This document shows, piece after piece, positions 25,572-34,067 of a stretch of DNA of 64,000 nucleotides. The DNA lies in NCBI GenBank assembly GCA_030432295.1, contig JAUIHI010000036.1, positions 1 to 64,000 of the forward strand, written 5' to 3'. A program made the translations under genes and the position numbers. The notes under the pieces are model-generated. The model was not told the origin of the DNA. It ran no database searches and was given only the letters and a program-made list of their open reading frames with translations. This DNA is from Anaerolineae bacterium (lineage in GTDB: Bacteria > Chloroflexota > Anaerolineae > Caldilineales > Caldilineaceae). Within the stretch, counting starts at the first letter, position 1. The number at the start of each line of letters is the position of its first letter.

Positions 25572-26609
25572 CTACGCCGCGGTCGGCAACACAGCCCGCT
25601 GGCTGTAGACCCGGTCGTAGTAGGCCTGGAATTCTCCGGAGCGGATCGGCTCCCACCACCAGCGGTTGTCCACATACCAGCGCACAGTGGCCCGGATGGC
25701 CTCCTCCGGCGAATAGTCCGGCTCCCAGCCCAGGGACAGCATTTTGCGCACGTCCAGGCTATAGCGCCGGTCGTGGCCCTGGCGATCCTCCACGTGCTGG
25801 ATCAGCGAACGGGGCTTGCCCAGCTCGTCCAGCAGAATCTCCACCATTGCCAGATTCGTCATCTCGAAGCCCGTGCCGATGTTGTACGATTCGCCGATGA
25901 CGCCCTTGTGCAGCACCAGATCGATGCCCTGGCAGTGGTCCATCACATACTGATAATCCCGCATCTGTTGGCCGTCGCCGTAGACGGGCAGCCGCATATC
26001 CTGCAGCGCATTCGTCACGAAAAGGGGGATGACCTTCTCCGGGTATTGGAAAGGGCCGATGTTATTAGCTCCCCGGCTGATAGTGATGGGCAGGCCGTAG
26101 GTGATGTGGTAGGCGTTGACGAAGTGGTCGCCGCTGGCTTTGCTGGCCGCATAGGGGCTGCGGGGGGCCAGATTGTCGGTTTCCACGCTCTTGTGGTCGC
26201 CGTGGATGTGGCCGTAGACTTCATCTGTGCTGATCTGGTGATAGCGCAGGTTGCCCGCCTTGCGTGCCGCTTCCAGCAGGATATACGTGCCCATCACATC
26301 CGTGCGCAGGAAAGCCTCCGGGTCCAGAATACTGCGGTCCACGTGGCTCTCTGCCGCAAAGTTGACAACCGTATCCACGTCGTAGCGCTGGAACGTCTCA
26401 TTCACTTTGTCCGCGTCGCAGATGTCGCCCTGGACAAATGTGTAGCGATCCGGGTATTGGGCGGCCACATCCTGCAAATTTTCCAGCCGCCCCGCGTATG
26501 TCAGTTTGTCATAGACAATTACCCGATAGTCCGGGTATTTTGCCAGGAGCAGTCGCACAAAATTGCAGCCGATAAAGCCCGCGCCGCCGGTTACGAAAAT
26601 GTTCTGCAT
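25572..26609 (-). CDS. rfbB: dTDP-glucose 4,6-dehydratase
   Basis: 345 residues. Extended short-chain dehydrogenase converting dTDP-glucose to dTDP-4-keto-6-deoxyglucose with bound NAD. Seen: NAD-binding VTGGAGFIGCNFVRLLL, FAAESHVDRSILDPEAF, catalytic YAASKASGDHFV (Y-x3-K), TDEVYGHI with the Thr-Asp-Glu of dehydratases, and ISRGANNIGPFQYPEKVIP. GAGGAAA precedes the ATG. Last gene of the leftward polysaccharide operon. With RfbA it supplies the first two steps to dTDP-deoxysugars such as rhamnose; rfbC and rfbD are not here. Confidence 0.95.
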   Translation of the reverse strand: MQNIFVTGGAGFIGCNFVRLLLAKYPDYRVIVYDKLTYAGRLENLQDVAAQYPDRYTFVQGDICDADKVNETFQRYDVDTVVNFAAESHVDRSILDPEAFLRTDVMGTYILLEAARKAGNLRYHQISTDEVYGHIHGDHKSVETDNLAPRSPYAASKASGDHFVNAYHITYGLPITISRGANNIGPFQYPEKVIPLFVTNALQDMRLPVYGDGQQMRDYQYVMDHCQGIDLVLHKGVIGESYNIGTGFEMTNLAMVEILLDELGKPRSLIQHVEDRQGHDRRYSLDVRKMLSLGWEPDYSPEEAIRATVRWYVDNRWWWEPIRSGEFQAYYDRVYSQRAVLPTAA

Positions 26610-26641
26610 AGGATTTCCTCGTCTGATCTAATTCTTTTGAT

Positions 26642-27418
26642 CTAATTCTTTCGCTGTTGTCTGCGATCCCACATCCGCCGCAGACGACGCATCCGCCCGG
26701 ACTGGCGGTGGATGGGCATGGGAAAAATCATTGTCAGTGTCACTGTCGGAACGCTTTCCAGACTGGGCAGCAGTCGGCTGTCCAATCCCGCGGCGGGGTG
26801 GGCGGGCCAGGAAGCCTGCCAGCGGTTGCGCTCGTCGCTGCCCCCGGAGGAAGCCAGGAAGCCGATGTCATCGCTCAGAATCTGGCGCGCGCCCCGCACA
26901 ACCGCCCACAGCCGCTCCCAATAGGCGAGCAGTTTGGGCTGATCCATCTCGATAAAATGCTCCCGATAGACGGAAGGCCGCTTGCGGGCGTTGGTAAAGG
27001 GGCGGGCGGCCTGATAGGCGGGGAAGAACTCCTCGGCCCAAATGCGTTCGGCCCGGCGAAAGGTGGGCAGCAGCAGGTCTGCGTAGAAGGTCACGTGGAC
27101 AGTGCTGACCCGCTCGGAGATATGCAGCAACAGCGCGGTCTGCTCCGGGAAGAGATCGAAATAGGCGGGTGCGTCGAAGTGATGCCACTCGCCGTAGGCC
27201 CCGACCAGACGCCGCAATTTGTCCGCCACCACCCCAATCGTCTCCGCCGCCGCGCTGATCTCCCGCTCCACCGAGCCATCGGCCACCTGATAGACCGGCA
27301 CAAGCGGGCTTTTTTCCAGAAGCGAAGCCACGGAAACCGGCAGGGCGAAGCGATCTGTCTGGCGGATGCCCGCGGCCAGACCGGGCAGAGAGCGAATGGG
27401 CGCTGCGGTCAGTTCCAC
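26642..27418 (-). CDS. unknown protein between rfbA and rfbB
   Basis: 258 residues, no family recognised. Apparently soluble: no signal peptide or membrane helix. The middle is rich in aromatic and acidic residues (YGEWHHFDAPAYFDLFPEQT, ERIWAEEFFPAYQAARPF, VYREHFIEMDQPKLLAYWER), and a Gly/Ser turn FLASSGGSDERN follows. The C-terminus is strongly basic (RMRRLRRMWDRRQQRKN). The GTG start at 27418 lies 9 bases after the rfbA stop with GGGGG upstream, so it is translated as part of the operon. A role in nucleotide-sugar or polysaccharide metabolism is suggested by position alone. Confidence 0.75.
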   Translation of the reverse strand: MELTAAPIRSLPGLAAGIRQTDRFALPVSVASLLEKSPLVPVYQVADGSVEREISAAAETIGVVADKLRRLVGAYGEWHHFDAPAYFDLFPEQTALLLHISERVSTVHVTFYADLLLPTFRRAERIWAEEFFPAYQAARPFTNARKRPSVYREHFIEMDQPKLLAYWERLWAVVRGARQILSDDIGFLASSGGSDERNRWQASWPAHPAAGLDSRLLPSLESVPTVTLTMIFPMPIHRQSGRMRRLRRMWDRRQQRKN

Positions 27419-27427
27419 CAGCGCCCC

Positions 27428-28300
27428 CTATACTTTGCCGTCGGCAACCCGCAGCAGATAAGTGCCGTAGTGGTTGCCTGCCATCTGCTGGCCCAACGCC
27501 CGCAGTTCGTCCCGACTGATAAAGCCCCGGCGGAAGGCGATCTCCTCCGGGCAGGAAATCATCATTCCCTGGCGTTCCTGCAGGGCCTGGACAAAGTTGG
27601 CCGCTTGCAGCAGGGATTCGTGGGTTCCCGCGTCCAGCCAGGCAAAGCCCCGGCCCAGGATGTCCACCCGCAGTTCGCCTTTGGCCAGATAGGCCAGATT
27701 GACGTCTGTGATTTCCAATTCGCCCCGGGCTGACGGTTTCATATTGGCGGCAATCTCCACCACCTGATTGTCGTAGAAATAGACGCCGGGGACTGCGTAG
27801 TGGGAGCGGGGATTGGTCGGTTTTTCCTGAATGCCCAATGCCTTGCCGGTCTCGTCGAACTCCACGACGCCGTAGCGCTCCGGGTCGCTGACCGGGTGAG
27901 CGAAGACCAGCGCGCCTGTGCCCGTCTGCGCCGCGGCCATCAACTTTTCCGGCAGGCCGTGGCCGTAGAAGATATTGTCGCCCAGAAGCAAACAGACCGA
28001 ATCGTCGCCGATAAAGTCCTTGCCCAGAACAAAACATTCGGCGATGCCTTTGGGTTCGGGCTGCTCCACATAGCTGAAATTCATCCCCCACTGGCTGCCG
28101 TCCTTCAGCAACTGTTGAAAGAGAGGCAGCGCGGCGGGGGTGCTGATTACAAGCACATCCCGAATCCCCGCCAGCATCAGCATGGACAGAGGGTAATAAA
28201 TCATCGGTTTGTCGAAAACGGGCAGAATCTGCTTGCTCAGGCTGAATGTGAGCGGATAGAGCCGTGTGCCGTGTCCGCCTGCCAGGAGGATGCCTTTCAT
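27428..28300 (-). CDS. rfbA: glucose-1-phosphate thymidylyltransferase
   Basis: 290 residues from the ATG at 28300 (GAAGGG 7-8 bases upstream). Makes dTDP-glucose from dTTP and glucose 1-phosphate. Seen: nucleotide-binding [47 protein letters not shown] with the metal-binding Asp, [19 protein letters not shown], and [16 protein letters not shown]. An upstream extension of 12 codons runs into the hairpin at 28317-28377 and is not used. Confidence 0.95.
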   Translation of the reverse strand: MKGILLAGGHGTRLYPLTFSLSKQILPVFDKPMIYYPLSMLMLAGIRDVLVISTPAALPLFQQLLKDGSQWGMNFSYVEQPEPKGIAECFVLGKDFIGDDSVCLLLGDNIFYGHGLPEKLMAAAQTGTGALVFAHPVSDPERYGVVEFDETGKALGIQEKPTNPRSHYAVPGVYFYDNQVVEIAANMKPSARGELEITDVNLAYLAKGELRVDILGRGFAWLDAGTHESLLQAANFVQALQERQGMMISCPEEIAFRRGFISRDELRALGQQMAGNHYGTYLLRVADGKV

Positions 28301-28316
28301 GCGTTTTCCCTTCGTC

Positions 28317-28377
28317 GGTGCGGTTTGTAACCGCACATTTTGGGTTGTCCATTCACTGTGCGGTTACAAACCGCACC
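28317..28377. repeat. 21-bp hairpin between CpsD-like gene and rfbA
   Basis: Arms 28317-28337 and 28357-28377 (core GTGCGGTTTGTAACCGCAC) are inverted copies. Each arm is itself partly palindromic (TGCGGTT..AACCGCA). It lies inside the operon and could attenuate rfbA expression. Confidence 0.85.
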
Positions 28378-28385
28378 TACAAATT

Positions 28386-29036
28386 TCAAGCGCCGTACCG
28401 TTCCGCCGCGCCCGCTTCTTCTTCCGCGTCCAAAAGCACCGCGCCCACAATGCGTGCCTTTACCTTTTCCAGCACAGCCTTGGCTCGCTGGGCGTGCTCC
28501 CGGCTGGTGCGCCCGGCGTGGATAGCCAGCAACACCCCGTCTACCTTCCCCGCCCAGAGCGCGGCGTCGGTCACAGCCAGCACAGGCGGCGCATCCACCA
28601 GAATGTAGTCGGCGTCCGCGGACAATTGGGTGAGCAGTTCGGCCAGGCGGTTGCCACTGAGCAGGGCTACCGGATTGGGCGGCAGGGGGCCGGAAGGCAA
28701 CAGACGCAGATTGGGCACATCTGTCTCGACCAGCGCGGGTGTGCCGCTCTCTTTGAGCCAATCGGTCAAGCCCCGGCTGTTGGCTGCGCCGAAGATATCG
28801 TGCTGGCGGGGACGGCGCAGATCGCCATCTACCACCACCACCCGGTCACCGGCCTGGGCCATCACGACCGCCAGGTTCGCCAGCGCGCTGCTCTTGTCCG
28901 TCTCCGCGTCAGCACAGGTGACGAGGAGTGAGCGCAGGGTTGTCTCCAGCCGGGAAAATTCGATATTCGTGCGCAGACTCTGAAATGCCTCCGCGGCGGG
29001 GCTGCGGGGATCGGAGAGTGTGATGAGTGAGGACAT
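28386..29036 (-). CDS. CpsD/CapB-like polysaccharide ATPase with altered P-loop
   Basis: 216 residues. Related to bacterial tyrosine kinases that regulate polysaccharide export: EAFQSLRTNIEFS at the N-terminus, Walker A' VVVVDGDLRRP, Walker B YILVDAPPVLAVTDA. The Walker A is unusual: VTCADAETDKSSALANLA keeps Lys48 and Ser49 but has lost the glycines of the usual GEGKS. The C-terminus ends ERYGA with a single tyrosine instead of a tyrosine cluster. It follows two Wzz-type adaptors, as expected for a split Wzc-like pair. It may be a weak kinase or regulatory only. Confidence 0.82.
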   Translation of the reverse strand: MSSLITLSDPRSPAAEAFQSLRTNIEFSRLETTLRSLLVTCADAETDKSSALANLAVVMAQAGDRVVVVDGDLRRPRQHDIFGAANSRGLTDWLKESGTPALVETDVPNLRLLPSGPLPPNPVALLSGNRLAELLTQLSADADYILVDAPPVLAVTDAALWAGKVDGVLLAIHAGRTSREHAQRAKAVLEKVKARIVGAVLLDAEEEAGAAERYGA

Positions 29037-29039
29037 TCT

Positions 29040-29765
29040 TTACGCCTTTTCTGCTTGCAATTGTCGGCCCACCACTTGTCCGGCTGGCTGTGCCGCACCG
29101 CCCCGTTCGTTTGCCGTCACAGGAATCGTGCCCAGCACAGGCACGGCCAGACTGCGCTCCACCGATTCGGGCGTGCGCAGATAGCTGGATTCCATCCACG
29201 TGAGCAGGAGGACGACAGCGATGCCGAAGAGCAGGCCCAGCACAGTCCCGGCGATGGCGTTGAGCATGGGCTGGGGCTGGTACATATCAGCGCCGATGGC
29301 CCGGCTGACAATTTTAACTTCGATGCGGTTGTCTTTGTCCTGCTGGGCGTAGTAGGCCGTGCGCTCGTCCACAAACTCGTCGGCCAGGGTAATCGCCATC
29401 AATTTGGCAACCTCCGGGTCCCGGTCCCGTGCCTCGATTTTGATCATAAAAGTGCTGGAATCGGGCGTGACTTTGACCAGACTGAGAAAAGTATAGGGAT
29501 TCTGGTCTAGCTGCGCCCGCTCGATGACCTGCTGGGCCACTTCCGGCGTCTGGATGTTGATGGCGAAGTTGCGCATTAAATCTTTGGCCGTATTGCCCAG
29601 ACCCCAGTCCGGGCGGGCAGGCACAGTACTCACCTGGACTGTGGCCCGGTACATCTCCTCTTGCAGGCTGCTCACACCAAAAGCGGCTGCTCCGGCCAGC
29701 ACCACAGCCAGCACCACAATCCAGCCCCGGCGGCGCAAAATGCGCAGATAGTCTTGAATGCTCAT
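29040..29765 (-). CDS. Wzz/CapA-type chain-length protein
   Basis: 241 residues. N-terminal SIQDYLRILRRRGWIVVLAV begins a membrane helix at about 14-34, followed by a periplasmic/extracellular coiled region with the Wzz pattern (YRATVQVSTVPARPDWG) and a second helix about 183-205 (GTVLGLLFGIAVVLLL). A cytoplasmic tail follows (LAVPVLGTIPVTANERG). It controls polymerisation and export and is the membrane partner of the adjacent ATPase, whose ATG is 3 bases downstream. Confidence 0.85.
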   Translation of the reverse strand: MSIQDYLRILRRRGWIVVLAVVLAGAAAFGVSSLQEEMYRATVQVSTVPARPDWGLGNTAKDLMRNFAINIQTPEVAQQVIERAQLDQNPYTFLSLVKVTPDSSTFMIKIEARDRDPEVAKLMAITLADEFVDERTAYYAQQDKDNRIEVKIVSRAIGADMYQPQPMLNAIAGTVLGLLFGIAVVLLLTWMESSYLRTPESVERSLAVPVLGTIPVTANERGGAAQPAGQVVGRQLQAEKA

Positions 29766-29774
29766 ACGTTTTCC

Positions 29775-30464
29775 TCACTCACGAGGGATTGCAGCCACAA
29801 CGGGCAGTCCCATCTCTTCCAATTCGTCGCTACGACGCACGGACGTATCCAAATAGTCCAGCACAAAGAGCAGCCCAACACCCGCAATCAGCGCCAGGAT
29901 GACCCGCAGGGGCCATTCCAACTGCTGGCGGATGCCCACGCTCACTGGCGAAACGGACGGACTGTCCACCAGTGTCACCAGTGCATCCGGCATGCCCAGT
30001 TGCTGAAAATAGACCGGAGTATTTTCGCTCAATTCGGCCACCGCTGCCTGGGCAATCGCTTCCAATTGGGCCGGATCACCCCAGGAAAAGCTGAGACGAA
30101 TCAGCCGGTGCTGCTTGCCTGTGGCCGCGCTGCCCTGGATCAGCCCCGGATGGATCGCAATCCCCTGCACTGCCAGCCGCTGGTTGATTGCCTGGGCAAA
30201 GAGTTCGCTGCCCACTACTTCTGTGAAATCGTCCACCAGATACTCGCTGGTCAGCCAGGCGTAGTAGCGGGGATCGTAGAGGCTGCCATCGGCCTGGTTG
30301 GCGGGCAGCACACTCACCAGCAGGCGCAGAGATGCGGTGTAGCTGGGCGGCGGCGATTGCCAGGGGCGCAGTTGCACCGCACTGATCCCGGCGACCAGCA
30401 GCGTCAGCACGACGGGTATCCACCAGCGGCGGCGCACAATGCGCCAGTAGTCACGGAGTTCCAT
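29775..30464 (-). CDS. second Wzz-type chain-length protein
   Basis: 229 residues, same plan as the next gene: MELRDYWRIVRRRWWIPVVL enters a membrane helix (about 13-30), then a long external region with YTASLRLLVSVLP, and a second helix about 195-214 (VILALIAGVGLLFVLDYL) with a short tail VRRSDELEEMGLPVVAAIP. Two unequal Wzz proteins side by side suggest heteromeric assembly or division of labour. Ten bases separate the genes. Confidence 0.82.
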   Translation of the reverse strand: MELRDYWRIVRRRWWIPVVLTLLVAGISAVQLRPWQSPPPSYTASLRLLVSVLPANQADGSLYDPRYYAWLTSEYLVDDFTEVVGSELFAQAINQRLAVQGIAIHPGLIQGSAATGKQHRLIRLSFSWGDPAQLEAIAQAAVAELSENTPVYFQQLGMPDALVTLVDSPSVSPVSVGIRQQLEWPLRVILALIAGVGLLFVLDYLDTSVRRSDELEEMGLPVVAAIPRE

Positions 30465-30467
30465 TGG

Positions 30468-30848
30468 TCAAGGCCGGACCTGAATCTGTTGGCGAGGGCC
30501 GTCCAGAACGAGTCGCAATCGGTTGAGAACGTCCCGGCCAATTAGTGTTTCGTCTACTGTATCCCCCACAACCTCAATGCCCGGTAACGTAATGTCGTCA
30601 ACTACGACATCCACCAAATAGGAATGCACTTTTCTGACTTCGCCGAAATGGCTGCGCACCCGATGTTCCGTGACGTATCGAGCACCGATCTGGTCCAGCA
30701 AATAGAGGGGCACAATCGAAGCATCAGCGCCGGTGTCCACAAAGCCTGCCACAACGGCCGTACGCGTGCCCTCTGGTTGCGCCACAAAAACCACATCAAG
30801 CATTGGCGCTGGCGGAAAATAGGCGGAAGTGTATCCAGTGCGGCTCAT
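30468..30848 (-). CDS. retropepsin-like aspartic protease
   Basis: 126 residues, the size of a retroviral-type protease monomer. The catalytic motif is AGFVDTGADASIVP (Asp-Thr-Gly-Ala) and the second family motif is ETLIGRDVLNRLRLVLDG. A single DTG motif implies a homodimer with one Asp from each chain. No signal peptide, so cytosolic. It overlaps the upstream DUF5678-like gene by 4 bases (ATGA), implying coupled translation. Target unknown. Its place between polysaccharide genes is unusual. Confidence 0.85.
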   Translation of the reverse strand: MSRTGYTSAYFPPAPMLDVVFVAQPEGTRTAVVAGFVDTGADASIVPLYLLDQIGARYVTEHRVRSHFGEVRKVHSYLVDVVVDDITLPGIEVVGDTVDETLIGRDVLNRLRLVLDGPRQQIQVRP

Positions 30849-31213
30849 TCGATCCGCTCCAAACGTGGACTGCGTATGACAATCTCTCTTTTGGGTTCGG
30901 TAGTTACCCGCTCATAGAGGACAGGTGTTGAACCCATTTCGTAATAAATTCGATTGTGCAACGCTGAAAGATCGTCATCGGATCCAATGACTTTGCCCTG
31001 GTGAATCGCCACGTATTTGCCCTCATACTCTACGAGCAATTCGTCGAGCATTGCCTGGAAGGCTTTCATCTCTTGGGAGAGCTTTTCCCATTCGAGTTTC
31101 CGAATGTAATCGTCGAGCGCGTGCGTCAACAGATCAGTCGGTGGCTGCTCGTTCCATTTCGAAACTTCCGCTACTTTCTGGAGAAATGCAGAATCAACTG
31201 TAAGGACTGGCAT
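30845..31213 (-). CDS. DUF5678-like protein paired with the protease
   Basis: 122 residues. The N-terminal half is helical and acidic (VDSAFLQKVAEVSKWNEQ, LTHALDDYIRKLEWEKLSQE), resembling the N-terminus of some antitoxin-like proteins. The C-terminal half has the pattern VEYEGKYVAIHQGKVIGSDD followed by YYEMGSTPVLYERV, as in DUF5678. It overlaps the protease gene by 4 bases. Likely a partner or substrate of the protease; this is inferred from coupling only. Confidence 0.7.
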   Translation of the reverse strand: MPVLTVDSAFLQKVAEVSKWNEQPPTDLLTHALDDYIRKLEWEKLSQEMKAFQAMLDELLVEYEGKYVAIHQGKVIGSDDDLSALHNRIYYEMGSTPVLYERVTTEPKREIVIRSPRLERIE

Positions 31214-31215
31214 CT

Positions 31216-32352
31216 CTACTCTCCGATCTGCTGGCCTGTGATTTGAGACAGAAAATCCAGCAAGTTCTCCCGAAACACATCCCGCCCAAACTTCTCCGCC
31301 TGTTGACGACAGTCGGCCGGATCGTAGACTGCGGGATCAAATTTTTTTAGCACCCCCAGCAGACTCTCGACCGTCTGTTCGGAAAAATGCTCCCCCGTCA
31401 CGCCGGGGAGGACCGTATCCAACGCACCGCCGCCCGCGTAGGCGATGACCGGTCGGCCCGCACTCAACGCTTCCACCGGAGCGATGCCGAAATCTTCCAG
31501 GCCGGGAAAGAGAAACGCTTTGCAGCCCCGCATCAGTTCCAGCAACTTCGTCTGGGATTGGCGGCCCAGAAATGTCACATTCGGACTGGCTCCGGCTTGC
31601 AGTGCCGCTCTGTCCCGCCCGTCGCCCACAATCACCAGCTTTTCCTGGGGCAGGTGACGAAAGGCTTCCACGGCCAGATCGATGCGCTTATACGGGATCA
31701 GCCGACTGACGATCAGATAGTAATCGCCCACGGGCACAGACGGGTCCGGCGTGTAGCGCTCTGTGTCCACCGGTGGGTGGATGACGACGCTCTCTCGCCC
31801 GTAGATGGCCTGAATGCGCTCCTGCACCGCACTGCTGATGGCGACGAAGTGGTCCACCCGCTGGGCCGCGGCCCAATCCCAGCGGCGCAACAGGGCCAGG
31901 GCCGGTTGCAGCACTGCGTTGACCAGCCCGCCGATCTGCTCCCTCTCCCGGTATTGCTCGTAGAGCCAGAGAAAGCGGGTGGGCGTCAGACAGTAGCAGA
32001 CGTGAATGGCTTTGCGGCTGCCGTTTTGCGTGCGCACCCCGTGGCAGAAGCCACTTTTGTTGCTCAACACCAGATCGTAGCCGCTTAAATCTGTGCGGGC
32101 AAAGGCCAGCGGATAGACCGGCAGCCAGGCCTGGTGGTGGTCGCTGTAGCCGGGCAGCCGCTGCATAAAAGTCGTGCGGATGTCCCAGCCCCGGTAGGCA
32201 TCGGGCATTTTGGCCGGGTCGTACATACTGGTGTAGAGGGGCGCGGCCGGGAAGAGATCGACCAATTCCTCCAGCACATTCTCCGCGCCGCCCATCTGGT
32301 TCAGCCAGTCGTGGACCAGGGCCAGCCGCAGCCCCTGCAATGGGTCGCTCAT
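31216..32352 (-). CDS. GT4-family glycosyltransferase
   Basis: 378 residues, GT-B fold retaining glycosyltransferase acting at the cytoplasmic face in polysaccharide or glycolipid assembly. N-terminal LRLALVHDWLNQMGGAENVL, acceptor-domain CYCLTPTRFLWLYEQYR, hinge VVIHPPVDTERYTP, donor-domain YYLIVSRLIPYKRIDLAVEA and the E-x7-E region FPGLEDFGIAPVEALSAGRP. Resembles WbaZ/mannosyltransferase-type enzymes, but donor and acceptor are not assignable. It overlaps the upstream chorismate mutase-like gene by 4 bases. Confidence 0.9.
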   Translation of the reverse strand: MSDPLQGLRLALVHDWLNQMGGAENVLEELVDLFPAAPLYTSMYDPAKMPDAYRGWDIRTTFMQRLPGYSDHHQAWLPVYPLAFARTDLSGYDLVLSNKSGFCHGVRTQNGSRKAIHVCYCLTPTRFLWLYEQYREREQIGGLVNAVLQPALALLRRWDWAAAQRVDHFVAISSAVQERIQAIYGRESVVIHPPVDTERYTPDPSVPVGDYYLIVSRLIPYKRIDLAVEAFRHLPQEKLVIVGDGRDRAALQAGASPNVTFLGRQSQTKLLELMRGCKAFLFPGLEDFGIAPVEALSAGRPVIAYAGGGALDTVLPGVTGEHFSEQTVESLLGVLKKFDPAVYDPADCRQQAEKFGRDVFRENLLDFLSQITGQQIGE

Positions 32353-32654
32353 CCAGTCCCGTTCCGCACCTGTAAAAGAGCCAATTCTTCCGCAATGAAA
32401 TGATCTACCATTGACCGAAAGAGTTTCTCTACCAATTCGGGTGAGAGCGCGTGTTCCTCTGCCCAGGCCCGACGCACGGCCAGCATCTGGCGCTGGCGTT
32501 CGTGGGCGTGTATGTCATCCTCGTTGCGTTTGAACCGCATCACCGCGTGGACGTATGCTCGCCGCTGGGCGATGGTTTCGATAATAGCCCGATCGATGCG
32601 GTCGATTTCAGACCGCACTTCCTCGATTGTCCTACACTCGTCTGGCGTCTGCAT
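32349..32654 (-). CDS. small chorismate mutase-like (AroQ/PchB) protein
   Basis: 101 residues from the ATG at 32654, preceded by GAGG. An all-helical AroQ-type domain: VRSEIDRIDRAIIETIAQRR with the Arg that binds substrate, then VHAVMRFKRNEDDIHAHERQ (Lys and Arg of the active site) and a last helix with VEKLFRSMVDHFIAEE. Members are chorismate mutases or isochorismate pyruvate lyases. It overlaps the glycosyltransferase gene by 4 bases and is the first gene of the leftward operon. A shikimate-type enzyme translationally coupled to a glycosyltransferase is unexpected. Confidence 0.8.
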   Translation of the reverse strand: MQTPDECRTIEEVRSEIDRIDRAIIETIAQRRAYVHAVMRFKRNEDDIHAHERQRQMLAVRRAWAEEHALSPELVEKLFRSMVDHFIAEELALLQVRNGTG

Positions 32655-32897
32655 CGGCAATCCTCGAAAAAAGGAGACGGATTTGCACAGATAGTGCTGC
32701 TTCTAGCGCGCGGAGTATTGTACCGTAGCCGGGTAGCGCTACCAAATACAGGCAAATCGGGCGGGCAAACAGACCGACAACCGGCGGAAAACACACCTGC
32801 TCTATTGTACCCTACACCGCGTATCTGCACACGAACCGTTCACCCACTACTCGTTTATGAACCCGGCACTACGCACCCACAGGAGAGGCTACTTTCA

Positions 32898-33989
32898 ATG
32901 TATTCCTTCGATATGACATCCGAGCAGAAGATGCTTGTGGACACTGTTCATCGTTACGCCGAGAAGCAGTTGCGTAGCGTCTACCGCGAGGCGGAAGAGG
33001 CGGCTGCCGCGCCGGCCAACGTCATCCGCACAGGCTGGGAGCTGGGACTGCTGCCCGCGGCCATCGACGCCGAGTACGGCGGCTTTGGCGAATATTCCGC
33101 CCTGACCAGCGCGCTCTATTTGGAAGAACTGGGCTGGGGCGATGTGGGCATCGGCCTGCATCTGCTTGTGCCCAATCTCTTTGCCCTCCCCGTGACGCTC
33201 TTCGGCGACAGCAGCCAGAAGGCGGCCTGGCTGCCCCACTTCACCGAAGCTGACTTTCCCGCAGCCACCGCCGCGCTGGTCGAGCCAGTCTACCAGTTCG
33301 ATCCCAACGCCCTGGCGACCACCGCCGGGCGGGACGGGGATGACTACACAATTCAGGGCGTCAAAACGTATGTGCCTTTGGCGAAGGAGGCCGAAGTCTT
33401 CCTCGTCTATGCCCAGGAGAAGAACCGCACCCAGGCCTTTATCGTCCCCGCCGACACACCCGGCGTGCAGGTGGCCGAGCGGGTGGTGTTGATGGGCGCG
33501 CGTGCGGTGCCGATGTACACCGTCAACTTTACAAATGTCAGTGTGCCTGGGGCCAACCGGCTGGGCGGGCCACGGGGTATCCGTATGAACCGGCTGCTGA
33601 CCGTCAGCCGCATCAGCGCGGCCGCGTTGGCCGTGGGGCAGGCCAGGGCCGCCTACGAATATGCGCTCCAATACGCCAAAGAGCGGGAAGCCTTTGGCGA
33701 ACCCATTGCCCACCGCCAGAGCATCGCCTTTATGCTGGCCAATATGGCCATCGAAATCGAAGGCGTGCGTCTGCAAGTCTGGGAGGCTGCCTGGCGCTAC
33801 GACAGCCGGGAGGACGCCTCCAAACTGGCCGCGCTGACCAAACAGGCTGCGGACAAAATGGTGATGGAAGTGACCGACAATGCGGTCCAGGTTCTGGGCG
33901 GCCACGGCTACATCCGGGAGCATCCGGTGGAGTTGTGGTTCCGCAACGGGCGGGGATTTGCTATGTGGGATGGATTGGTTATTGGTTGA
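32898..33989 (+). CDS. acyl-CoA dehydrogenase family protein
   Basis: 363 residues from the ATG at 32898 (AGGAGAGG upstream). N-terminal helical domain (MTSEQKMLVDTVHRYAEKQL, LPAAIDAEYGGFGEYSALTS), middle domain (AALVEPVYQFDPNALATTAG, GARAVPMYTVNFTNVSVPG) and C-terminal helices (YAKEREAFGEPIAHRQSIAF, VLGGHGYIREHPVELWFRNG). The C-terminus ends GRGFAMWDGLVIG, with no EGT glutamate motif. Its stop codon lies within a hairpin repeat. Paired with the next dehydrogenase; together they may be unequal subunits of one enzyme. Confidence 0.88.
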   Translation: MYSFDMTSEQKMLVDTVHRYAEKQLRSVYREAEEAAAAPANVIRTGWELGLLPAAIDAEYGGFGEYSALTSALYLEELGWGDVGIGLHLLVPNLFALPVTLFGDSSQKAAWLPHFTEADFPAATAALVEPVYQFDPNALATTAGRDGDDYTIQGVKTYVPLAKEAEVFLVYAQEKNRTQAFIVPADTPGVQVAERVVLMGARAVPMYTVNFTNVSVPGANRLGGPRGIRMNRLLTVSRISAAALAVGQARAAYEYALQYAKEREAFGEPIAHRQSIAFMLANMAIEIEGVRLQVWEAAWRYDSREDASKLAALTKQAADKMVMEVTDNAVQVLGGHGYIREHPVELWFRNGRGFAMWDGLVIG

Positions 33990-34048
33990 TTGGCTCATTG
34001 GTTGATTTGTCGGCATCTCTACTCAATCAACTGCTCAACCAATCAACT
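33978..34048. repeat. imperfect hairpin (TTGATTGGTT family)
   Basis: ATTGGTTGATTGGCTCATTGG is answered by ATCAACTGCTCAACCAATCAA. It contains the upstream dehydrogenase stop (33987-33989) and fills the gap to the next dehydrogenase start. Related copies lie at 16461-16524, 39281-39333 and 51524-51567. Confidence 0.75.
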
Positions 34049-34067
34049 ATACAAAGGACATAATCTA

